Shown in pieces: positions 1-5,181 of a stretch of 7,987 bases of DNA; position 1 is the stretch's first letter; each line of letters starts with the position of its first letter. The stretch comes from Frankiales bacterium (GTDB taxonomy: Bacteria > Actinomycetota > Actinomycetes > Mycobacteriales > SCTD01): the NCBI GenBank assembly GCA_025465145.1, contig JAODNS010000048.1:1-7987 (forward strand), in the 5' to 3' direction. A program made the translations under genes and the position numbers. The notes beneath the pieces are model-generated. The model saw only the letters and a program-made list of their open reading frames with translations, had not been told where the DNA came from and made no database searches.

Positions 1-63
1 AAGGGCGACGCGCAGAACATCGCGGGTCGCAGCAACGACCGGAGCGTCGTCTTCGTCCGGTAG
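1..63 (+). CDS. C-terminal end of a truncated upstream gene, possibly OmpA-like
   Basis: Frame 1 is open from the window edge and gives 20 residues ending in TAG at 61-63, followed directly by a strong hairpin terminator. This supports a real gene running in from the left. The tail NIAGRSNDRSVVFVR resembles the last strand and helix of OmpA C-terminal (peptidoglycan-binding) domains, where the pattern G-R-A-x-N-R-R-V is usual; here it reads G-R-S-N-D-R-S-V, with Asp for Asn and Ser for the second Arg. That resemblance is an inference from a very short piece. Another exported or cytoplasmic protein is possible. Confidence is high that a gene ends here and low for the family. Confidence 0.6.
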   Translation, partial: KGDAQNIAGRSNDRSVVFVR

Positions 64-78
64 CACCGCCTGCACGAT

Positions 79-114
79 CCGCTGGGGCGGTCCCGCACGG
101 GACCGCCCCAGCGG
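79..114 (+). terminator. Perfect 16-bp stem-loop, likely intrinsic terminator
   Basis: CCGCTGGGGCGGTCCC (79-94) and its exact reverse complement (99-114) enclose the 4-nt loop GCAC. The hairpin starts 15 nt after the TAG of the truncated first gene. It is not followed by a long T run (only CGTGTT), which is common for actinobacterial terminators. Since it is symmetric it could also block transcription coming from the other side, but only the left gene ends here. Confidence 0.8.
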
Positions 115-211
115 CGTGTTCGGCCCGAACGCACCTTCTGACCCATCTGCCTGCGGTCGCGGACGGCGAATGGGACGCTCGGTCTCGTCGCAGAGCGGCA
201 CAATGACCCTT

Positions 212-216
212 GGGAG
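212..216 (+). promoter_or_regulatory. Ribosome binding site deciding the GTG start at 222
   Basis: The GGGAGAC tract around 212-217 has a GGGAG core that ends 5 nt before GTG 222. It lies inside the reading frame if the upstream TTG at 210 is taken as start, so GTG 222 is the better choice. This start also puts a lysine and an arginine directly before the hydrophobic signal sequence. Confidence 0.6.
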
Positions 217-221
217 ACAGC

Positions 222-920
222 GTGTTCAAGTCATCGCGGTTCGCGGCCGGGCTCGTCGTCGGCGCTGTCATCGCCGTTGCCATGACCGGCACTGCTTATG
301 CCGCCACGGGCGGGACCTTCCTGCTCGGCAGGAACAACGCGGCCGGGGCGCAGACCGCGCTCGTCAACAGCGGCGCGGGGCCGGTGCTCGCACTCAGCAC
401 GCGGTCGGGTCAGGTGCCGCTTGCCGTCAGCGCGAACAGCGGGAAGGCGACGAATTTGAACGCCGACAAGCTGGACGGTCTCGACAGCTCGTTGCTGCAG
501 CGCCGGGTGACCGGGACGTGCCCTGCGGGCAAGGCCGTCACCGGCGTCAGCGCCACCGGCGATGTGACCTGTGCTTCGACGACGGACCGTCCGTTGTTCG
601 TCCGGTTCGTAGAGCTCGCCAGCGGGGCGGCCGAGGCGGCCTGCCCGACCGGGTTGATCCCTGTCGCCGGCGGCGTGCTCCCGAATCTGACGTCCGGCCT
701 CGCTGCCGTGGTCTACACCGGCCCCTATACGCGTGACGGCGTGGCGGGCTGGCTCGGTGGCGCCGCGCCCATGAACGCTAGCGCCTACGACGGCACCGGT
801 CGCGTCTTCGTCTCCTGCGCAGCCACCGTCGACTACCCCGGCTCGGGTTCCGGTGTCGGCCTCCGTCGAGCCGAGGACGTCGGCGCGGTGCTCGCCCAGG
901 TGCGCGCGGCGAACCGGTAG
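222..920 (+). CDS. Secreted 'NADKLDGLDS' family protein of unknown function
   Basis: The protein is 232 aa from GTG 222. Residues 1-27 form a Sec signal peptide: KSSR n-region, hydrophobic LVVGAVIAVAMTG, and an AYA-A cleavage site after residue 27. The mature N-terminus carries a pattern frequent in exported actinobacterial proteins: TFLLGRNNAA (32-41), a TALVNSG / LALS stretch (45-59), and NLNADKLDGLDSS (78-90). Next comes RRVTGTC...VTC (94-117), then a C-terminal domain with CPTG (141-144) and VSCA (197-200). The four cysteines at 100, 117, 141 and 199 are all outside the signal peptide and could form two disulfides. No catalytic motif is visible and no membrane anchor follows the signal peptide. 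The family has no known function that I can name; a cell-surface or extracellular structural role is only a guess. It stands alone between a terminator and the LOG operon. Confidence 0.85.
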   Translation: MFKSSRFAAGLVVGAVIAVAMTGTAYAATGGTFLLGRNNAAGAQTALVNSGAGPVLALSTRSGQVPLAVSANSGKATNLNADKLDGLDSSLLQRRVTGTCPAGKAVTGVSATGDVTCASTTDRPLFVRFVELASGAAEAACPTGLIPVAGGVLPNLTSGLAAVVYTGPYTRDGVAGWLGGAAPMNASAYDGTGRVFVSCAATVDYPGSGSGVGLRRAEDVGAVLAQVRAANR

Positions 921-950
921 CAGTCCCCGCTCGCAGTCCGGCTATTCACG

Positions 951-956
951 TACGTT
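951..956 (+). promoter_or_regulatory. Possible -10 element for a leaderless LOG transcript
   Basis: TACGTT fits the actinobacterial TANNNT -10 pattern and sits exactly 6 nt before the GTG at 963, the spacing expected if transcription begins at the start codon. No purine-rich ribosome binding site precedes this GTG, which agrees with leaderless translation. No clear -35 element is visible 16-19 nt upstream. The evidence is circumstantial. Confidence 0.35.
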
Positions 957-962
957 TTCCTC

Positions 963-1772
963 GTGCCTGCGTCCATTGACCCCGACCGCCAGCCGGACCC
1001 CGGGATCAGCCCAGACCCCGCGCCCGAGCCCACGCCGGAGAAGCAGCGCGGCCCCGTCACCCTCCGCCGCGGCCAGGTCCAGCCGAGCACCACAGACCAG
1101 CGGCTGCTGGACAACCGCGGCCCGACCGACTGGGTGCACGCCGACCCGTGGCGCGTCCTGCGCATCCAGAGCGAGTTCGTCGAGGGCTTCGGCCTGCTCG
1201 CCGAGCTGCCCAAGGCCGTCACCGTCTTCGGCTCGGCCCGGACGAAGCGCGACGAGCCGTACTACGCCCTCGGTCAGCAGCTCGGCGTCGCCCTCGCCAA
1301 GGCCGGCTGGGCCGTCATCACCGGTGGCGGGCCTGGCGTCATGGAGGCGGCCAACCGGGGCGCCAGCGAAGCCGGTGGGCTGAGCGTCGGCCTCGGCATC
1401 GAGCTGCCGTTCGAGCAGCACCTCAACGACTGGGTCGACCTCGGGCTGAACTTCCGCTACTTCTTCGCCCGCAAGACCATGTTCGTCAAGTACGCGCAGG
1501 CCTTCGTCATCCTCCCCGGTGGCTTCGGCACGATGGACGAGCTGTTCGAAGCCCTCACGCTGGTCCAGACGCAGAAGGTCAACCAGTTCCCCGTCGTCCT
1601 CATGGGCGTCGACTACTGGACCGGTCTCGTCGACTGGCTGCGCGAGACGATGGCAGCGCACGAGTACATCAACCCGACCGACCTCGACCTGCTGACCATC
1701 ACCGACGACGTCGACGAGGTCATCGCGCTGCTGACCGAGGCCGACGCGCAGCGCCCCGACCAGACCGTCTGA
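963..1772 (+). CDS. LOG family (TIGR00730) Rossmann-fold protein, long form
   Basis: This 269-aa protein belongs to the LOG / 'lysine decarboxylase-like' family. Characterised members release free cytokinin or adenine base from nucleoside 5'-monophosphates (phosphoribohydrolase); many bacterial members have not been tested. Visible motifs are FGSAR (89-93) at the end of the first strand, GGGPGVMEAANRGA (121-134), ARK (169-171), and the signature PGGFGTMDE (185-193) with Glu193. The predicted active-site Arg and Glu are therefore present. Residues 1-40 are an extra proline- and charge-rich tail, likely disordered, before the conserved TDQRLLDNRGPTDWVHADPW block (44-63). The protein is clearly different from the short LOG protein encoded next. 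The GTG start has no ribosome binding site, so a leaderless transcript is likely; a downstream start would lose only the disordered tail. The stop overlaps the next ATG by 1 nt (TGATG), so the two genes are translationally coupled. Family assignment is firm; the substrate is not known. Confidence 0.93.
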   Translation: MPASIDPDRQPDPGISPDPAPEPTPEKQRGPVTLRRGQVQPSTTDQRLLDNRGPTDWVHADPWRVLRIQSEFVEGFGLLAELPKAVTVFGSARTKRDEPYYALGQQLGVALAKAGWAVITGGGPGVMEAANRGASEAGGLSVGLGIELPFEQHLNDWVDLGLNFRYFFARKTMFVKYAQAFVILPGGFGTMDELFEALTLVQTQKVNQFPVVLMGVDYWTGLVDWLRETMAAHEYINPTDLDLLTITDDVDEVIALLTEADAQRPDQTV

Positions 1773-2380
1773 TGGCGGCGATCTGCGTCTACTGCTCGTC
1801 GAGCACCACGATCGACCAGCGGTACGTCGACCTCGCCGCAGAGGTCGGCGCCGCGCTTGCGCGTCGCGGCCACAGCCTCGTCTCCGGCGGCGGCGACCTG
1901 TCCTGCATGGGCGCGGTGGCCCGCGCCGCCAGGCAGGGCGGCGCCAGGACCGTGGGTGTGATCCCGGAGGCGCTGCTCGAGCTGGAGGTCGGCGACCAGG
2001 ATGCCGACGAGCTGCTCGTCGTCGACGACATGCGCACCCGCAAGGGCCTCATGGACGCCCGCAGCGACGCCTTCCTCACCCTGCCCGGCGGCCTCGGCAC
2101 ACTCGAGGAGCTGCTCGAGGTCTGGGTCGCCCGCTTCCTCGGCATGCACAGCAAACCGGTCGTGGCGCTCGACCCAGACGGCCTGTTCGCGCCGCTCCGC
2201 CAGCAGGTCGACGTCATGGTGCAGAAGGGGTTCGTACGGCAGAGCGCCGCCGACGCCCTGATCTGGACCAGCAGCACCGAGGAGGCGCTCGACCGCATCG
2301 AGCAGCACCTCGACGACGCCCGGATGACACCGGCTCCCGAGGAGGTGCTCGAGTCCGTGGAAGGATCGGACGCGTGCTGA
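1772..2380 (+). CDS. LOG family protein (Rv1205-like), probable cytokinin/nucleotide phosphoribohydrolase
   Basis: The protein has 202 aa, close to the usual size of short LOG enzymes. It begins ICVYCSSS (4-11), the typical first strand, then SGGGDLSCMGAVARAA (38-53), VGVIPEAL (61-68), MRTRK (87-91) and PGGLGTLEE (105-113), with Arg90 and Glu113 as the expected catalytic pair. It resembles M. tuberculosis Rv1205, a LOG protein reported to make cytokinins, including the DADELLVVD-type segment (77-85). The loop after GGG reads DLSCM where plant and many bacterial LOGs have a SVGLM-like stretch; actinobacterial members also vary here. The last ~20 residues (MTPAPEEVLESVEGSDAC) are an acidic tail. 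No independent ribosome binding site is visible, and translation probably restarts from the TGATG overlap with the upstream LOG gene. The 3' end overlaps the DivIVA-like gene by 7 nt. Confidence 0.93.
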   Translation: MAAICVYCSSSTTIDQRYVDLAAEVGAALARRGHSLVSGGGDLSCMGAVARAARQGGARTVGVIPEALLELEVGDQDADELLVVDDMRTRKGLMDARSDAFLTLPGGLGTLEELLEVWVARFLGMHSKPVVALDPDGLFAPLRQQVDVMVQKGFVRQSAADALIWTSSTEEALDRIEQHLDDARMTPAPEEVLESVEGSDAC

Positions 2381-2892
2381 CCGTCCTCGCGATCCTCGGC
2401 GTGCTCGTCGTGCTGTTCGGCGCCGCCGTGCTCGCCACCCGCGAGGGGGAGGTGCTCCGCGACGCGCCCCCGGACGCGGCCGACCTGGTGCTGCCGGCTG
2501 GCTCGCTGCGCGCCGAGGACGTCCGCCAGGTCCGCTTCGGCCTCGCCTTCCGCGGCTACCGGATGAGCGAGGTCGACGCACTGCTCGACCGGGTCGCGAC
2601 GCAGCTCGACGAGGAGCCGGCCGAGGAGCTGGTCGTGCAGGCCCCGGACGAGGACGACGCAGAGAAGAGCGTGCCGCAGCCGGTCGTGGCCGCCCCGGCA
2701 CCCGCGAACCCGCCGGAGGTGTTCGTACCGAGCGAGCCACCGCTCGAGTCGCCGCCGGTCCACCCGCGCGCCGTCGACATCACACTCCCCAGCGCACCCG
2801 TGGAGGCCGCCCCGCCGGTCGAGGTCGCGCAGGCGCCGGTCGAGATCGCGCCCCTTCCCGCTGGCGAGCCGTCGGAGCCCCCGCGAGACTGA
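2374..2892 (+). CDS. DivIVA-domain membrane protein (Rv1209-like)
   Basis: The protein is 172 aa from GTG 2374, preceded by GGAAGGAT (2359-2366) at suitable spacing, inside the end of the LOG gene. Residues 2-21 form one transmembrane helix (LTVLAILGVLVVLFGAAVLA). Residues 46-79 carry a single DivIVA-type motif: LRAEDVRQVRFGLAFRGYRM followed by SEVDALLDRVATQL. This matches the N-terminal lipid-binding coiled-coil module of DivIVA/Wag31, with the RGYR and EVD.LLD core. The remaining ~90 residues are rich in Pro, Glu and Val, with repeated PVE and PP elements, and are probably disordered; there is no long coiled coil, so this is not Wag31 itself. M. tuberculosis Rv1209 has, as I recall, the same kind of architecture and lies in a comparable position. 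A role at the membrane in polar growth or envelope organisation is an inference. Confidence 0.88.
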   Translation: MLTVLAILGVLVVLFGAAVLATREGEVLRDAPPDAADLVLPAGSLRAEDVRQVRFGLAFRGYRMSEVDALLDRVATQLDEEPAEELVVQAPDEDDAEKSVPQPVVAAPAPANPPEVFVPSEPPLESPPVHPRAVDITLPSAPVEAAPPVEVAQAPVEIAPLPAGEPSEPPRD

Positions 2893-2897
2893 GCCGC

Positions 2898-3335
2898 ATG
2901 GTCACCCTGCAGCTCACCGTCGACGTCGACGCCCCCGCTCAGCAGACCTGGGTCGCCGTCGTCGACTGGGACAGCCAGGGCGACTGGATGCTCGGCACCA
3001 CCGTCACCGGCGGGCACGGCGAGGGCGCCCGGATCGAGGCGTACACGGGGCGCAAGCCGCTCGGCTTCCTCGACACGATGGAGATCACCCTCTGGCAGCC
3101 GCCGCGCGCGTGCCACGTCCGGCACACCGGCCGCGTCGTACGCGGCACCGGCGCGTTCGAGGTCGAGCCGCGCGGGGACGTGCGGAGCCGGTTCATCTGG
3201 CGCGAGGACCTCGACCTGCCGCTCGGCGTGCTCGGCCGGCTCGGCTGGGTGCTGTTCAAGCCCTTCTTCGCGTACGGCGTGAAGCTGAGCCTCAAGCGGT
3301 TCGCTGCGCAGGTCGCGCAACGTCCGGTGTGCTGA
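2898..3335 (+). CDS. SRPBCC family protein (START/polyketide cyclase-like fold)
   Basis: The protein is 145 aa from ATG 2898, 5 nt after the DivIVA-like stop, with only a weak purine tract upstream, so it is probably coupled. It starts with the usual SRPBCC pattern: strand VTLQLTVDVDAPAQQTWVAV, then VVDWDSQGDWM (21-31), the 'W...WM' helix segment. Later strands include GARIEAYTG (43-51), FLDTMEITLWQPP (57-69), AFEVEP (86-91) and RFIWREDLDLPLG (98-110), followed by a long C-terminal helix (about 111-141) that would close the hydrophobic pocket. These proteins bind lipids, polyketides or other hydrophobic ligands; no catalytic residues specific to a subfamily can be picked out. No signal peptide is present, so it should be cytosolic. 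It is the last gene of the LOG operon and converges on the isomerase gene with a 35-nt gap that has no good terminator. Confidence 0.85.
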   Translation: MVTLQLTVDVDAPAQQTWVAVVDWDSQGDWMLGTTVTGGHGEGARIEAYTGRKPLGFLDTMEITLWQPPRACHVRHTGRVVRGTGAFEVEPRGDVRSRFIWREDLDLPLGVLGRLGWVLFKPFFAYGVKLSLKRFAAQVAQRPVC

Positions 3336-3370
3336 GCGGGCTGGCTCTACCGTCCCCCGGACGCAAGGGG

Positions 3371-4153
3371 TCAGCGCCCGCGGAAGACCGGCATCTCCTT
3401 GGCGAGGAACGACCGGACCGCGCCGCGGTGGTCCTCGGTGGCGCCCGCCCGCGTCTGGAGCTCGTCCTCCTTCGCCAGTGCCTCCTCGAAGGCCGATGAC
3501 GACCCGTAGGCGAGCGACTCCTTGATGCAGGCGTACGCGGCGGTGGGACCGGCCGCGAGGCGCGCCGCGAGCTCCAATGCGGCCGGGAGCACCTGCTCGG
3601 CGGGGACGACCGCGTTCAGCAGGCCCATCTCGAGCGCCTGCTCGGCCGTGAACGGCTCCGCGAGCATCAGCATGGCCGCAGCCCGGCCGGACCCGATCAG
3701 GCGCGGCAGGGACCACGACAGGCCGCTGTCCGCGGTCAGCCCGATGCCGGCGAAGGCGGTCGTGTAGCGCGACCCGGCCGCCCCGATCCGGAAGTCGCAC
3801 GCGCACGCGATGCCCAGCCCCGCGCCGGCAGCCGTCCCGTTGATCGCCGCCACCACCGGCTTCGGCATGGCGGCCAGCGCCGACACCATCGGGTTGTAGT
3901 GCTCCCGCACCGTCGACAGCGGCGCCGGGTCAGCGGCCTCGAGCAGTGCAGCGTGCTCGCGCAGGTCCTGCCCGACGCAGAACGCCCGCCCGCTGCCGGT
4001 CAGCACCACCGCGCGCACCGCGGAGTCAGCGGCGACGGACGTCACCGCCTCCAGCAGCGCGACCTTGGCCTCCACCGTCAGGGCGTTCATGCCCTCCGGC
4101 CGGTTCAGCGTGATGGTCGCGACGCCCCCGGACACCTCCAGCTGCACGATCAC
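3371..4153 (-). CDS. Enoyl-CoA hydratase/isomerase family protein, PaaG-like
   Basis: The protein has 260 aa (E. coli PaaG has 262) and is a crotonase-fold acyl-CoA enzyme. Motifs in order: ITLNRPEGMNAL (14-25), FCVGQDL (58-64) forming the first oxyanion loop, PKPVVAAINGTAAGAG (97-112) with the second, then CDFRIG (119-124) and GIGLTADSG (136-144). The two glutamates of true enoyl-CoA hydratases are replaced (Gly114 and Phe134 by my hand alignment). Asp142 is present in the GL..D.G motif shared with PaaG and with delta3,delta2-enoyl-CoA isomerases. This suggests double-bond or epoxide/oxepin isomerisation rather than hydration. The start is GTG 4153; AGGAG lies 5 nt upstream and overlaps the stop codon of the PaaX-type gene, so both genes form one unit. 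The longer open frame upstream is a high-GC artefact. A general fatty acyl-CoA isomerase is the main alternative to a phenylacetate role, as no other paa gene is in the window. Confidence 0.9.
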   Translation of the reverse strand: MIVQLEVSGGVATITLNRPEGMNALTVEAKVALLEAVTSVAADSAVRAVVLTGSGRAFCVGQDLREHAALLEAADPAPLSTVREHYNPMVSALAAMPKPVVAAINGTAAGAGLGIACACDFRIGAAGSRYTTAFAGIGLTADSGLSWSLPRLIGSGRAAAMLMLAEPFTAEQALEMGLLNAVVPAEQVLPAALELAARLAAGPTAAYACIKESLAYGSSSAFEEALAKEDELQTRAGATEDHRGAVRSFLAKEMPVFRGR

Positions 4154-4161
4154 ACGCTCTC

Positions 4162-4911
4162 CTAAGGAGTCAGGCACTCGTCGACGAACCGACGTGCGGC
4201 AGGCAGCAGCCTTGCAGCCTGCGCGTCGAACTCCGCCGCCGCCTTGACCCCCGGCCAGTCCGGCGGCAGCAGCGACGCGGGCAGGCCGGGGTCGACGAAC
4301 AGGAACTTGCGCCAGTCGTGGACGAGCAGCGAGCGCGCCGCGAAGGCGGCCTCGTCGGTCGAGTCGTCCTGCCGCGGTCGGTCGAGGAAGCGCGCGTACG
4401 ACCGCGCGAGCCCGTCGAGGTCCCACGCCCGTGCGATGAGCGCGCCGGAGTCGCCGTCGTGGACGGCAGTGAAGCGCTCGGCTCGCGCCACCGCCTCGGC
4501 GAGCGTCGCGTCCAGCTCCGGAGCGACGCGCGGGGACAGCCAGCTGCCGTTGCCGAGCGCGCCGTACCCGAGGTACTGCAGCTGCGCGTACAGCCGCTCG
4601 CGCGCGGTCCGGCCGGCGGGCGGCGTGACGACGAGCAGGTGCCAGCGGCCGTCCCACTCGACGACGGAGGTGCGGTAGATCCGGTCGGCGGCCTCGTCCA
4701 GGCGGCGGACGGCGCGGGGCGTCAGCGCGTACGACGCACCCGAGCCGGTGAGCCAGCCCTGCCGGACCATCCGGGAGACGGCGGTGCGAACGGCGGGCGG
4801 CTGGATGCCGAGCGGCGCGAGCAGCCGGACGAGGCCGGCGACCGGCGCCGCGCCACCGCGCAGCCGCAGGTGGTCCCCGTACAGGTCGAACAGCGCCGAG
4901 CGGGCGTCCAC
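4162..4911 (-). CDS. PaaX family transcriptional regulator
   Basis: The protein is 249 aa from GTG 4911, with AGGAGAGG (plus-strand 4919-4926) 7 nt upstream, which fixes the start. Residues about 5-70 are the PaaX N-terminal winged helix: LFDLYGDHLR (7-16), IQPPAVRTAVSRMVRQGWL (36-54) as recognition helix, and YALTP (61-65) as wing. Residues 80-160 hold the middle Cas2-like domain: YRTSVVEWDGRWHLLVVTPP (79-98), then RERLYAQLQYLGYGALGNGSW (104-124). The C-terminal PaaX domain includes HDWRKFLFVDPGLPASLLPP (198-217), very typical of the family. E. coli PaaX represses phenylacetate genes and is released by phenylacetyl-CoA; this shorter form is common in actinobacteria and its effector here is unknown. 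It likely controls its own operon with the PaaG-like isomerase, and possibly the divergent DUF3117 promoter. Confidence 0.93.
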   Translation of the reverse strand: MDARSALFDLYGDHLRLRGGAAPVAGLVRLLAPLGIQPPAVRTAVSRMVRQGWLTGSGASYALTPRAVRRLDEAADRIYRTSVVEWDGRWHLLVVTPPAGRTARERLYAQLQYLGYGALGNGSWLSPRVAPELDATLAEAVARAERFTAVHDGDSGALIARAWDLDGLARSYARFLDRPRQDDSTDEAAFAARSLLVHDWRKFLFVDPGLPASLLPPDWPGVKAAAEFDAQAARLLPAARRFVDECLTP

Positions 4912-4999
4912 GGCGGCACCTCTCCTCGCTCGTCCGGCGTACGGGAGAATAGGGTGGACAGCGTGCGGAGTCCCGCACCTGATGCATGGAGGTTGGTCG
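4912..4999. promoter_or_regulatory. Divergent promoter region, paaX-type gene / DUF3117 gene
   Basis: This 88-nt gap must drive both directions. For the forward DUF3117 gene, TAGGGT at 4950-4955 fits TANNNT, with the start codon 44 nt further on. For the reverse unit, TATTCT (plus strand 4946-4951) is a good -10 candidate. The two elements overlap by two bases, so the promoters would compete. I do not see clear -35 hexamers for either. The assignments rest on pattern and position only. Confidence 0.5.
4963..4978. repeat. Inverted repeat, candidate operator or 5'-UTR hairpin
   Basis: GTGCGG (4963-4968) and CCGCAC (4973-4978) form perfect 6-bp arms around AGTC. The element lies just downstream of the putative forward -10 and upstream of the reverse -10, where a repressor such as the adjacent PaaX-type protein could act on both promoters. 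In the forward transcript it would be a hairpin at or near the 5' end. It does not look like the E. coli PaaX site, so the link is an inference. Confidence 0.4.
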
Positions 5000-5167
5000 A
5001 TGGCGGCCATGAAGCCGCGGACGGGTGACGGTCCGCTCGAGGTCACCAAGGAGGGGCGCGGCATCGTGATGCGCGTCCCGCTCGAGGGTGGCGGTCGCCT
5101 CGTCGTCGAGCTCAACGCGCAAGAGGTCAGCGACCTCGCCGACGCGCTGAAGGCCGTTCTCTCCTGA
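5000..5167 (+). CDS. DUF3117 small protein (Rv1211-like)
   Basis: The protein has 55 aa from ATG 5000, with GGAGG at 4988-4992, 7 nt upstream. The sequence begins MAAMKPRTGDGPLEVTKEGR (1-20) and continues GIVMRVPLEGGGRLVVEL (21-38), which matches my memory of M. tuberculosis Rv1211 almost residue for residue; only the C-terminal helix (NAQEVSDLADALKAVLS) differs. It is a single compact alpha/beta domain without signal peptide or cysteine. The family is nearly universal in actinobacteria; in mycobacteria Rv1211 has been described as calmodulin-like, but I would not rely on that for function. An internal ATG (codon 4) is possible but has worse spacing. It is the first gene of the operon with pepA, 14 nt upstream of it. 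Confidence 0.95.
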   Translation: MAAMKPRTGDGPLEVTKEGRGIVMRVPLEGGGRLVVELNAQEVSDLADALKAVLS

Positions 5168-5181
5168 GCCCCTCCCGGCAG

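Noticed and set aside
3354..3370. CCCC/GGGG hairpin as a terminator between the SRPBCC and isomerase genes
   Set aside because: Only four base pairs with a 9-nt loop and no T run on either strand; too weak to call.
3371..4911. The PaaX/isomerase pair as a recently acquired island
   Set aside because: Base composition and codon use look the same as in the neighbours, and there are no flanking repeats, integrase or tRNA gene.
4154..5122. Upstream extension of the isomerase open frame to 5122
   Set aside because: The extension overlaps the PaaX-type gene in another frame and is Arg/Ala/Pro-rich. The crotonase domain begins right after the GTG at 4153, which has a ribosome binding site.
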